From contig DPJB01000036.1 of assembly GCA_003543245.1 (NCBI GenBank), forward strand, positions 26,613 through 40,661: a stretch of DNA of 14,049 nucleotides. Direction: 5' to 3'. How positions within the stretch are numbered: position 1 is the first letter of the stretch; every line of letters begins with the position of its first letter. The DNA comes from Moraxellaceae bacterium. Lineage in GTDB: Bacteria; Pseudomonadota; Gammaproteobacteria; Pseudomonadales; Moraxellaceae. This document shows positions 1 through 6,553 of this stretch, piece after piece. The translations under genes were made by a program, and so were the position numbers. Below the pieces are notes generated by a model. That model saw only the letters and a program-made list of their open reading frames with translations, was not told the DNA's origin and ran no database searches.

Positions 1-171
1 CCCGATGCCATGACCCACCCGGATGGCATGCAGATCAAGATCACCCGGCAGGAAATCGGTCGTATCGTGGGCTGCTCACGCGAAATGGTTGGCCGCGTGC
101 TGAAATCCCTGGAAGAGCAGGAGCTCATTGCCGTAAAGGGCAAGACCATGGTGGTCTTTGGTACGCGCTGA
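1..171 (+). CDS. vfr: Vfr/CRP-family cAMP-responsive transcription regulator, C-terminal part (5' end outside window)
   Basis: The last 56 residues of a CRP-type regulator are read from the first base to the TGA at 169-171. This piece is the C-terminal winged helix-turn-helix DNA-binding domain. It contains KITRQEIGRIVGC followed by the recognition helix SREMVGRVLKSLEEQ, and ends in the family's wing KGKTMVVFGTR. The match to E. coli CRP is close and the match to Pseudomonas Vfr, as I remember it, is closer (GRIVGCSREMVGRVLK), so I prefer the name vfr. The family binds cAMP through an N-terminal domain that is off the window, so ligand binding cannot be judged. The gene is convergent with trpC and ends in a shared hairpin terminator. 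Identity as a CRP-family protein is certain; Vfr versus CRP is nomenclature. Confidence 0.93.
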   Translation, partial: PDAMTHPDGMQIKITRQEIGRIVGCSREMVGRVLKSLEEQELIAVKGKTMVVFGTR

Positions 172-182
172 GCCCGTACCGC

Positions 183-222
183 CCCATAAAAAATGCCCGC
201 AACTGCGGGCATTTTTTATGGG
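183..222. terminator. Bidirectional intrinsic terminator between vfr and trpC
   Basis: A perfect 18-bp inverted repeat has arms at 183-200 and 205-222 around the loop AACT. The GC core GCCCGC/GCGGGC is flanked by six A on the left and six T on the right, so either strand gives a stable hairpin followed by a U-run. It lies 11 bases after the vfr stop and 16 bases beyond the trpC stop, and can end both convergent transcripts. Confidence 0.9.
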
Positions 223-238
223 TCTGATAACGTTCCGC

Positions 239-1048
239 TTAAAAGCCGAACAGCTCGGCCAGTTTTTCACCCGGCTCCGGCGCGCGCATGAAGGCCTCGC
301 CCACCAGAAAAGCATGCACATCATGATCCCTCATGAGGGCAACATCTGCCGTTGTGTGAATGCCACTCTCCGTCACCACGCGTCGTCCCGAAGGAATACG
401 GGCGAGCAAATCCAGCGTGTTCTCCAGTGACACCTCAAAAGTCTTGAGGTTACGGTTATTGATGCCTATCAGGGGGCAATCCAGACGAAGGGCCCGCTCC
501 AGCTCCTCGCCATCATGCACTTCAATCAGCACATCCAGTGCGTGCTCCCGGGCACAGGCATACAGCTCGTTGAGCTGGCCATCGCTGAGTGCCGCCACAA
601 TCAGCAGCACGCAGTCGGCATCAATGGCACGGGCTTCCACCACCTGATACGGATCAATCAGGAAATCCTTGCGGATCACCGGCAAGGCGCAGGCACGACG
701 GGCTTCCTGCAGATAGGCATCCGCCCCCTGAAAGAAATCGACATCGGTGAGTACAGACAGACAGGCCGCCCCTGCCTTTTCATACGAACGCGCAATATCT
801 GCCGGGCGGAAATCGGCGCGGATCACGCCCTGGCTTGGTGAGGCCTTCTTGATCTCGGCAATGACGCCCGCCTTGCCGGCAGCAATCTTCGCCTCGATGG
901 CACGATGAAAGCCACGCACCGGGTCGGCATGACGTGCCACCTCTTCCTGTGCAGAAAAGCTCTTGCGCTTCTTGCCGACGGCAACTTCCTCGACCTTGCG
1001 ATCAAGAATTTTCTGGAGAATGGTGGGGGTGGCAGAAGAAGCGCTCAT
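239..1048 (-). CDS. trpC: Indole-3-glycerol phosphate synthase TrpC
   Basis: This cytoplasmic enzyme closes the ring of CdRP (1-(o-carboxyphenylamino)-1-deoxyribulose 5-phosphate) to give indole-3-glycerol phosphate in tryptophan synthesis. The 269-residue protein is a full-length single-domain TIM barrel. Visible family motifs are AEIKKASPS (residues 64-72, catalytic Glu65 and Lys67), IRKDF (Lys127), IEVHD (Glu176), GINNRNL (195-201) and the phosphate-binding TESGI (226-230). There is no fused TrpF domain, unlike E. coli TrpC. I chose the ATG at 1048 because it gives the short N-terminus (MSASSATPTILQKIL) seen in pseudomonad TrpC. The reading frame stays open back to 1159, but that would overlap trpD and adds a non-conserved tail. 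Only a weak purine stretch precedes the ATG. It follows trpD after 61 bases and is last in the trpEGDC group. Confidence 0.95.
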   Translation of the reverse strand: MSASSATPTILQKILDRKVEEVAVGKKRKSFSAQEEVARHADPVRGFHRAIEAKIAAGKAGVIAEIKKASPSQGVIRADFRPADIARSYEKAGAACLSVLTDVDFFQGADAYLQEARRACALPVIRKDFLIDPYQVVEARAIDADCVLLIVAALSDGQLNELYACAREHALDVLIEVHDGEELERALRLDCPLIGINNRNLKTFEVSLENTLDLLARIPSGRRVVTESGIHTTADVALMRDHDVHAFLVGEAFMRAPEPGEKLAELFGF

Positions 1049-1109
1049 GAACTTGCTCTTGAATATGGAACGGAAGCAGCCGTGACCACTCCCGCCAGCA
1101 CCGGAAAAA

Positions 1110-2147
1110 TCAGGCCGAGACGGACTGGGTAAACTCGCGCAGGTTATCGAACTTCTCAAGCGCCTGGCCGCTGTGAATCACATCCAGAGCCAGTGCCACA
1201 CCTTGCCTGAAATCCTTCGTAAGGCCTGCGACATAGATGCCGGCACCTGCGTTGAGGGCAATCGTGTCTGCCGCCTTCCCTGCGTACTCGCCCTTGCGCT
1301 TGCCGAGGGCATCACGAATCAATGCCAGCGACTCCTTCGAGCCGTTCACGGACAGACCGACCAGACTCTGGCTCTTCAGACCGACATCTTCGGGCGTGAG
1401 GATGTATTCATGAATCTCGCCGTTCTTCAGTTCGGCCACCTGCGTTGTGGTCGCCAGACTGAACTCGTCCAAACCATCCTTTGAGTGCACGACAAGGGCA
1501 TGCTCGCTGCCCAGGCGCTGTAGCACTTCTGCCAGCGGGCGGCAGAGCTGACCGTTGAAAACGCCAATGACATGACGTTTCACGCCAGCCGGATTGGTCA
1601 GCGGGCCGAGGATATTGAAAATCGTGCGCAGACCAACGTCCTTGCGGGCAGTGATGGCATGCTTCATCGCCGCATGATGATTGACGGCAAACATGAAACC
1701 GATGCCGATGTCGCGAATGCAGCGGGCGGTCTGCTCCGGTGTAATGTCGAGATTGAGGCCAGCCTCGGTCAGCAGGTCAGCACTACCGCTGCTGGAGGAC
1801 ACGGCTCTACCGCCGTGCTTGGCAACATGACCGCCGGCTGCCGCAATCACCATGGCCGAAGCCGTGGACACGTTGAACATGTTGGCACCGTCACCACCTG
1901 TACCGACGATGTCCACCACGTTGCGCAGATCGCCAAGCTGCACCGGCACCATCAGCTCGCGCATGATGCGTACCGCACCCTCGATCTCGTCGAGTGATTC
2001 TCCTTTCATGCGCAGGCCCATGACGAAGGCAGCAATCTGCGCGTCGGTGCACTGTCCCGTCATGATGGCACGCATCACGTCCTGCATTTCCGGCAGGGAA
2101 AGATCAATGCGGTCAACGACATGCGCCAGCGCGGTCTTGATATCCAT
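1110..2147 (-). CDS. trpD: Anthranilate phosphoribosyltransferase TrpD
   Basis: TrpD transfers the phosphoribosyl group of PRPP to anthranilate, the second committed step to tryptophan. At 345 residues it has the usual length of the stand-alone enzyme, not fused to TrpG as in E. coli. Motifs in order are the N-terminal helical region ending in MTGQCTDAQ, the PRPP/Mg loop GTGGDGANMFNVST (82-95), KHGGRAVSSSSGSAD (110-124), GFMFAVNHHAAMKHA (150-164) and RTIFNILGPLTNPA (174-187). I use the ATG at 2147 because it gives the family N-terminus MDIKxAL and has GGAG six bases upstream. Another ATG at 2165-2163 overlaps the trpG TGA (TGATG) and would add six residues; it also lies close to a GGAGG. Either way translation is probably coupled to trpG. 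Confidence 0.95.
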   Translation of the reverse strand: MDIKTALAHVVDRIDLSLPEMQDVMRAIMTGQCTDAQIAAFVMGLRMKGESLDEIEGAVRIMRELMVPVQLGDLRNVVDIVGTGGDGANMFNVSTASAMVIAAAGGHVAKHGGRAVSSSSGSADLLTEAGLNLDITPEQTARCIRDIGIGFMFAVNHHAAMKHAITARKDVGLRTIFNILGPLTNPAGVKRHVIGVFNGQLCRPLAEVLQRLGSEHALVVHSKDGLDEFSLATTTQVAELKNGEIHEYILTPEDVGLKSQSLVGLSVNGSKESLALIRDALGKRKGEYAGKAADTIALNAGAGIYVAGLTKDFRQGVALALDVIHSGQALEKFDNLREFTQSVSA

Positions 2148-2164
2148 GCATTTCTCCGCGCTCA

Positions 2165-2746
2165 TCACCTGCCCTCCAGAAAATTCTTCAGCAACTCATG
2201 TCCCTGCTCGGTCAGGATGGACTCGGGGTGAAACTGCACACCCTCGACGGCCAGTGTCTTGTGGCGCACACCCATGATCTCGTCCACAGAGCCGTCTTCA
2301 TGCTGTGTCCACGCGGTAATTTCCAGGCAGTCGGGCAAGGATGCCTTCTCGATGATCAATGAGTGGTAACGCGTCGCCGTCAACGGATTGTTGAGACCGG
2401 TGAACACACCCTTGTTGGCGTGATGGATCGGCGAGGTCTTGCCGTGCATGACCTGACGCGCCCGGATCACCTTGCCCCCGAATACCTGCCCGATGCTCTG
2501 GTGCCCCAGGCAAACGCCCAGCAGCGGAATCTTGCCGGCAAAATGCTCAATCACCGGCATGGAGATGCCGGCCTCGTTTGGCGTACAAGGCCCCGGTGAA
2601 ACCACAATGCGCTCGGGCGCCATCTGCTCGATCTCGGCGATGGTGATTTCATCATTGCGGACCACTTTTACATCCGCACCCAGCTCACCCAGATACTGGA
2701 CAATGTTGTAGGTAAAGCTGTCGTAGTTGTCGATCATCAGGATCAT
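2165..2746 (-). CDS. trpG: Anthranilate synthase glutamine amidotransferase subunit TrpG
   Basis: TrpG is the class I glutamine amidotransferase partner of TrpE; it hydrolyses glutamine and passes ammonia to the chorismate site. The 193-residue protein shows the entire domain: N-terminal MIDNYDSFTYNIVQYL, the oxyanion region SPGPCTPNEAG (50-60), the nucleophile elbow LLGVCLGHQ with Cys79, and QFHPES with His173 and Glu175 completing the triad. Its ATG overlaps the trpE stop as ATGA (2746-2743), a strong sign of coupled synthesis of the two subunits. Proteins of this type often also serve as PabA in folate synthesis; the sequence cannot exclude a dual role, but placement between trpE and trpD fixes the main job. 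Confidence 0.96.
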   Translation of the reverse strand: MILMIDNYDSFTYNIVQYLGELGADVKVVRNDEITIAEIEQMAPERIVVSPGPCTPNEAGISMPVIEHFAGKIPLLGVCLGHQSIGQVFGGKVIRARQVMHGKTSPIHHANKGVFTGLNNPLTATRYHSLIIEKASLPDCLEITAWTQHEDGSVDEIMGVRHKTLAVEGVQFHPESILTEQGHELLKNFLEGR

Positions 2747-4248
2747 GGCTTCACTCCCCCGGCTTCGGCCCGGGTATGGCTAGTGGTGGCAACCTCGGCA
2801 GCACGCATCAGGGCGCGCGCCTTGCTCAGGGTTTCCTGCCATTCCGATTCGGGCACGGAGTCGGCCACAATGCCGGCGCCCGCCTGTACATGCATCATGC
2901 TGTCCTTGATCACGGCCGTGCGAATGGCAATAGCGGTATCCATGTTACCGTTCCAGCCAAGGTAACCAACTGCACCACCGTAAATGCCACGTTTCACCGG
3001 CTCCAGCTCGTCGATGATTTCCATGGCACGCACTTTGGGCGCACCGGAGAGCGTGCCCGCCGGCAGCGTTGCGCGCAGGACGTCCATGGCCGTGACATCC
3101 GGCTTCAGCTCACCATCCACATTGGAAACGATGTGCATCACATGTGAATAACGCTCGACCACCATTTTTTCCGTGACGCGAACCTTGCCGGTTTTCGCCA
3201 CACGACCCACATCATTGCGGCCCAGATCAATCAGCATCAGGTGCTCGGCAATTTCCTTGGGGTCGGCCAACAGTTCGGCTTCAAGCTCGGCATCCAGCTC
3301 CGGCGTAAGGCCGCGCTTGCGGGTGCCGGCAATCGGACGCACGCTGACATGGCCGTCTTCCATGCGTGCCAGGATTTCCGGAGAAGACCCGACAATCGTG
3401 AGCTCGTCCGTACGCATGTAGTACATGTAGGGCGACGGATTGAGGTGGCGCAACGCACGGTAGAGCAACATTGGCGAGGCCGTGAACGGCGCACTCATGC
3501 GCTGTGATGGCACCACCTGCATGATGTCGCCGGAGAGCACGTAATTCTTGATGTGGTCAACGCCGCGCTTGAATGCATCCTGACCAAAGCTGGACACAAA
3601 ATCGGCCTCGGTCACACGAGCCCTCACGCTGTCATGCATGGCCTTCGTGTCCAGTGAGGCACGCAGGCGCACGGTCAGCGCATCAAGCCGGGCTTTTGCA
3701 GCTTCCTCTGCAGCCGCCTCTGCCGGGTCGACATGAGTCACCAGAAACAGCTCGCCCTTGAGGTTATCGAATACCACCAGGTCTTCGGACACCATCAACT
3801 GGATATCCGGCGCGCCTATCGGGTCGGGCTTTACGCAGGCCGCCAGCTTCTTCTCAACGTAGCGCACACAGTCATACGCAAAAAAACCGACCAGCCCGCC
3901 ATTGAATTTCGGCAGACCCGGCATGGGGGCCACCCGATAGCGCTGCTGGAAGGCTTCGACAAACGCCAGCGGATCCGTTGCCGTGGTGTGCTCAACGACG
4001 ATGCCATCCGTGGTCACCACCACATCATGGCCACGTACTGTCAGTACAGTACGTGCCGGCAGGCCGATCATGGAGTAACGGCCCCAGCGCTCACCGCCCT
4101 GTACGCTCTCGAACAGATAGGTGAAGGGGGCATCAGCCAGCTTCAGGTAAACGGACAGCGGGGTATCAAGATCAGCGAGAACCGTACGTGCCACCGGCAC
4201 GCGGTTGTAGCCCTGTGACGCCAGGGTGGCGAAAGACTCAGAAGACAT
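2743..4248 (-). CDS. trpE: Anthranilate synthase component I TrpE
   Basis: TrpE converts chorismate and ammonia (or glutamine through TrpG) to anthranilate, the first step of tryptophan synthesis and the usual point of Trp feedback inhibition. The 501 residues cover the N-terminal domain with the Trp-binding-site signature LFES (45-48) and ERWGRYS (53-59), then the chorismate-binding domain: QVVPSQR (244-250), SSPEIL (288-293), RPIAGTRKRG (304-313), EHLMLIDLGRND (335-346), AGTLSGAPKVRAMEIIDELEP (397-417) and QAGAGIVADSVPE (455-467). Catalytic and regulatory regions appear intact. The start ATG has only a weak GAG nine bases upstream. A Trp-rich leader ORF precedes it and trpG overlaps its stop by four bases. 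A 10-bp inverted repeat lies in codons 65-73. Confidence 0.96.
   Translation of the reverse strand: MSSESFATLASQGYNRVPVARTVLADLDTPLSVYLKLADAPFTYLFESVQGGERWGRYSMIGLPARTVLTVRGHDVVVTTDGIVVEHTTATDPLAFVEAFQQRYRVAPMPGLPKFNGGLVGFFAYDCVRYVEKKLAACVKPDPIGAPDIQLMVSEDLVVFDNLKGELFLVTHVDPAEAAAEEAAKARLDALTVRLRASLDTKAMHDSVRARVTEADFVSSFGQDAFKRGVDHIKNYVLSGDIMQVVPSQRMSAPFTASPMLLYRALRHLNPSPYMYYMRTDELTIVGSSPEILARMEDGHVSVRPIAGTRKRGLTPELDAELEAELLADPKEIAEHLMLIDLGRNDVGRVAKTGKVRVTEKMVVERYSHVMHIVSNVDGELKPDVTAMDVLRATLPAGTLSGAPKVRAMEIIDELEPVKRGIYGGAVGYLGWNGNMDTAIAIRTAVIKDSMMHVQAGAGIVADSVPESEWQETLSKARALMRAAEVATTSHTRAEAGGVKP
4032..4055. repeat. Perfect 10-bp inverted repeat inside trpE
   Basis: Arms CACGTACTGT (4032-4041) and ACAGTACGTG (4046-4055) are exact reverse complements around the spacer CAGT. 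The repeat encodes ordinary TrpE residues 65-73, about 200 bases into the gene. In RNA it would make a 10-bp stem with a 4-base loop. The arms contain TACTGT/ACAGTA, like LexA half-sites, but the spacing is 4 rather than the 8 bases LexA needs. No function is assigned. Confidence 0.6.
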
Positions 4249-4291
4249 GGTTGCTTACTCGGCAAGCGGTCAGACAGGAATGACAGACAGG

Positions 4292-4315
4292 GGCGACCTC
4301 AACGTCACCATCGCC
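4292..4315 (-). promoter_or_regulatory. Candidate trp attenuation leader: mutually exclusive hairpins between leader ORF and trpE
   Basis: In the transcript the segment GTCGCC (4297-4292) can pair with GGCGAT (4315-4310), which lies within the last Trp codons of the leader ORF, or with GGTGAC (4309-4304), which spans its stop codon. The two pairings exclude each other, so a ribosome stalled on the Trp codons would change which forms. A further alternative pairs CAAGCG (4332-4327) with CGCTTG (4268-4263), competing with a small GCTT/AAGC hairpin whose loop holds the weak trpE ribosome site. No hairpin is followed by a U-run, so a classical intrinsic terminator is not visible. The mechanism is inferred. 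Confidence 0.4.
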
Positions 4316-4352
4316 ATCCACGCCAACGCTTGTTCAGAGCAAGTCCCGTCAC
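4305..4352 (-). CDS. trpL: Probable trp leader peptide (Trp-rich, upstream of trpE)
   Basis: A short ORF runs from GTG at 4352 to TGA at 4307-4305, encoding 15 residues: MTGLALNKRWRGWRW. Trp codons are at 10, 13 and 15, and the stop follows the last one directly, so three of the last six codons are TGG. Trp is the rarest residue, and this cluster sits 56 bases upstream of trpE on the same strand. That is the layout of a trp attenuation leader peptide, whose slow translation under Trp shortage alters RNA folding. The GTG has a short AGG eight bases upstream. A candidate promoter would begin transcription some 30 bases before it. Pseudomonads are known to control trp genes by attenuation. The start codon is uncertain; the Trp-codon run does not depend on it. 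Confidence 0.6.
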   Translation of the reverse strand: MTGLALNKRWRGWRW

Positions 4353-4387
4353 GACTGAAGCCTGTAATAGAAAGGAATCAAGCCCCA

Positions 4388-4416
4388 AGGTTAAAGGAGC
4401 TCGGAGAGGGATTCAA
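4388..4416 (-). promoter_or_regulatory. Candidate sigma-70 promoter for the trp leader and trpEGDC
   Basis: On the minus strand TTGAAT (4416-4411) and TAACCT (4393-4388) are separated by 17 bases. The -35 matches the consensus at four positions, the -10 at three. The -10 overlaps the gph stop codon. Initiation would fall near 4381, leaving about 30 bases before the leader-peptide GTG, a sensible distance. This is a by-eye match only; transcription from upstream of rpe remains possible. Confidence 0.3.
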
Positions 4417-5053
4417 CCAGCCAGTCCGGCTCGGAGGCCTGGATGGGTTCGCCATGGTTATAGCCATAGGGCACCGCCACGCACTGGATGCCTGCCGCAC
4501 GGGCCGCCTCCACGTCATTGCGGGAGTCGCCCACCATGAGCGCCTGCCCGGGCTCCAGTCCGAACTCCTGCAGGCAGTGCTGCAAGGGGGCCGGGTGCGG
4601 TTTCTTGTGTTGCAGGGAGTCGCCGCCCAGCAACAGGTCGAAAGGCTCAAGCAGATCCAGTTCATCCAGCAACGCCCTGGCCGGAGCGTAGGGCTTGTTG
4701 GTGACACAGGCCAGATAGATGCCGGCATTGCGACAGGCCAGCACCAGCTCCCGCGCCCCGGGATAGACCGTGCTTGCCTCACAGACCGAGGCCTGGTAGC
4801 GCGCCATGAAGCGGGCCAGCAAGATGTCATGCAGGTCCGCCGGACGGTGCTGGTGTTCCAGCACGCAGTAGACCAGACGGGAGGCTCCGCGTCCGACCCA
4901 GGTCCGTACCTGTGCCTCACTGACCTCGGGCATGGCCATATCACCCAACGCCCGGTTCAGTGAAAGCGCAATATCTGCCACGGAATCAACCAGCGTACCG
5001 TCGAGATCGAACATCACCAGCTTTGGCACAAACTCAAGCGGAGCAAACAGCAT
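4391..5053 (-). CDS. gph: Phosphoglycolate phosphatase, HAD family
   Basis: This is a HAD-superfamily phosphatase; in this neighbourhood (next to rpe and trpE) it is the standard Gph, which removes phosphate from 2-phosphoglycolate formed during DNA repair. The 220-residue protein has all HAD motifs: I, FDLDGTLVDS (15-24) with nucleophile Asp16 and general acid Asp18; II, VTNKP (117-121) with Thr118; III, HKKPHP (149-154) with the conserved Lys; and IV, VGDSRND (174-180) with acidic Asp176 and Asp180. The helical cap lies between motifs I and II. Its ATG overlaps the rpe stop (TGATG, one base), so the two are co-translated. A related HAD phosphatase with another sugar-phosphate substrate cannot be excluded from sequence, but synteny favours Gph. 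Confidence 0.88.
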   Translation of the reverse strand: MLFAPLEFVPKLVMFDLDGTLVDSVADIALSLNRALGDMAMPEVSEAQVRTWVGRGASRLVYCVLEHQHRPADLHDILLARFMARYQASVCEASTVYPGARELVLACRNAGIYLACVTNKPYAPARALLDELDLLEPFDLLLGGDSLQHKKPHPAPLQHCLQEFGLEPGQALMVGDSRNDVEAARAAGIQCVAVPYGYNHGEPIQASEPDWLVESLSELL

Positions 5054-5727
5054 CAGCGTTTGACCTGCGCCAGTTCGGCACGCATCTGGCGAACCACCTC
5101 GGCATAATCCGGCGCATTGAAAATCGCCGAGCCCGCCACAAACGTATCGGCACCGGCTTCGGCAATTTCGCGAATATTCTTCACGCCAACACCACCATCG
5201 ACTTCCAGACGGATCGGCAGGCCGCTTGCCTCAATCCTAGCACGCGCCTCGCGCAACTTCGGCAATGTCCCTGGAATGAAGGACTGGCCACCAAAGCCGG
5301 GATTCACACTCATCAGCAGCACCATGTCGAGCTTGTCCATGACGTGATCCATGTGGTGCAACGGTGTCGCCGGATTGAACACGAGGCCGGCCTTGCAACC
5401 GGCCGACCTGATCAGCGCCAGCGAACGATCAATGTGTTCAGACGCCTCCGGGTGAAAGGTAATCCAGGTGGCGCCTGCCTCGATAAAATCACCAATCAGG
5501 CGATCTACCGGCTTCACCATCAGGTGCACATCAATCGGCGCAGTCACCCCGTATTTGCGCAATGCCTTGCACACCATCGGGCCGATGGTGAGATTGGGCA
5601 CGTAGTGATTGTCCATCACATCAAAATGCACAACGTCGGCCCCGGCGGCGAGCACCTTGTCGACATCAGCACCAAGCCGGGCAAAATCGGCAGAAAGGAT
5701 GGAAGGGGCAATCAGGTAATCGGTCAT
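5053..5727 (-). CDS. rpe: Ribulose-phosphate 3-epimerase
   Basis: Rpe interconverts ribulose 5-phosphate and xylulose 5-phosphate in the pentose phosphate pathway. The 224-residue TIM barrel has the expected length and a very conserved sequence: IAPSILSADFARLG (6-19), HFDVMDNHYVPNLTIGP (34-50) with metal ligands His34 and Asp36, DVHLMV (66-71) with His68, VNPGFGGQ (141-148) and EVDGG (175-179) with Asp177. The ATG at 5727 was chosen because homologues start just before IAPSILSADF and GGAG lies five bases upstream. The frame is open to an ATG at 5790, but the extra 21 residues are not family-like. The 124 bases between murU and this gene contain a small inverted repeat but no clear promoter or terminator. 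Confidence 0.95.
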   Translation of the reverse strand: MTDYLIAPSILSADFARLGADVDKVLAAGADVVHFDVMDNHYVPNLTIGPMVCKALRKYGVTAPIDVHLMVKPVDRLIGDFIEAGATWITFHPEASEHIDRSLALIRSAGCKAGLVFNPATPLHHMDHVMDKLDMVLLMSVNPGFGGQSFIPGTLPKLREARARIEASGLPIRLEVDGGVGVKNIREIAEAGADTFVAGSAIFNAPDYAEVVRQMRAELAQVKR

Positions 5728-5851
5728 GATGACTCCGGTTATGTCCACAGCAGCAATACGCACGTGGCAGCGACACTCGTCGCAAAACATTCAATCGCTC
5801 TTCACTTCATCAAGCGAAGGAAAAAATCAGCAGCAGCTACCGCAGGCAGCA

Positions 5852-6553
5852 TCACACCAGATTAGTGCGAATCTGTTCATCCAGCTCGGCCAGCCGCGCC
5901 GGCGTGCCTACATCTACCCAGGGCCCCGGAAAATATTCCCCGGTGACCTGTTTGGCAGCCATGGCCTCGCGCAACAGCGGCGCCAACGGCCGCTTGCCCT
6001 CAGCCAGCCCGGAAAAAAGGCGGGGATGCAATACGGAAAGGCCTGAGAACGTATAGCGGTGCTCTCCTTCACCGGCGACACGCAACGTCGTGCCCATCGT
6101 AATCCTGTCTGCATCCAGGGAAAAATCCCCACCGGGATTGTGTTCGGGATTATCGACCAGCACCAGATGAGCCGACTGCGTCATTCCGGCAAAACGCTCA
6201 CGCAAACCCGAGATGGGATAACGCAGCCATATATCGCCATTCACAACCACAAATGGCGCATCGCCCAGCAAGGGCAATGCCTTGATCAGGCCGCCGGCAG
6301 TTTCCAGTGGCTCACCTTCATGTGACCACTCAATCTGTGCACCGAACTGATGTCCATCCCCCAGCGCGGCCTGCAGTTTTTCACCCAACCATGCCGTATT
6401 GATCACCAGCTCGGTAATGCCTGCACGCACCAGAGCCTCGATGTGCCAGACAATCAGCGGCTTTCCTCCCACCTCCAGCAATGGTTTTGGCACATGATCG
6501 GTCAGGGGCCGCATGCGCGTACCCAGACCCGCCGCCAGTATCATTGCTTTCAT
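5852..6553 (-). CDS. murU: N-acetylmuramate alpha-1-phosphate uridylyltransferase MurU
   Basis: MurU makes UDP-MurNAc from MurNAc-1-phosphate and UTP, the last step of the recycling route that bypasses de novo UDP-MurNAc synthesis. That bypass is linked to intrinsic fosfomycin tolerance in Pseudomonas. The 233-residue protein is a compact nucleotidyltransferase: MILAAGLGTRMRPLT (4-18) is the nucleotide-binding loop, VPKPLL supplies Lys23, GEPLETAGGL (80-89) and VVNGDIW (103-109, Asp107) form the sugar and metal site, and PWVDVGTPARL (211-221, Asp214) is the C-terminal metal-binding motif. Related glucose-1-phosphate thymidylyltransferases look similar, but the ATGA overlap with amgK (6553-6550) settles the assignment. 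Confidence 0.93.
   Translation of the reverse strand: MKAMILAAGLGTRMRPLTDHVPKPLLEVGGKPLIVWHIEALVRAGITELVINTAWLGEKLQAALGDGHQFGAQIEWSHEGEPLETAGGLIKALPLLGDAPFVVVNGDIWLRYPISGLRERFAGMTQSAHLVLVDNPEHNPGGDFSLDADRITMGTTLRVAGEGEHRYTFSGLSVLHPRLFSGLAEGKRPLAPLLREAMAAKQVTGEYFPGPWVDVGTPARLAELDEQIRTNLV

Noticed and set aside
1049..1159. 37-residue N-terminal extension of TrpC
   Set aside because: It would overlap the trpD C-terminus and is not part of the family N-terminus; the ATG at 1048 matches homologues.
4032..4055. LexA operator in trpE
   Set aside because: The half-sites match but are separated by 4 bases rather than 8, and the site is inside a coding region with no SOS gene nearby.
5770..5783. Small inverted repeat GCGAC/GTCGC upstream of rpe
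   Set aside because: A five-bp stem with no U-run or known operator; within chance expectation.
5836..5850. Possible terminator after murU: GCTACC/GGCAGC hairpin followed on the minus strand by a T-run
   Set aside because: The stem has six pairs including a G-U, and the T6 run lies nine bases away, too far for a standard intrinsic terminator.
4960..5865. 301-codon open frame on the + strand opposite rpe and the end of gph
   Set aside because: It crosses two well-supported genes and an intergenic gap, and the translated sequence has no family features.
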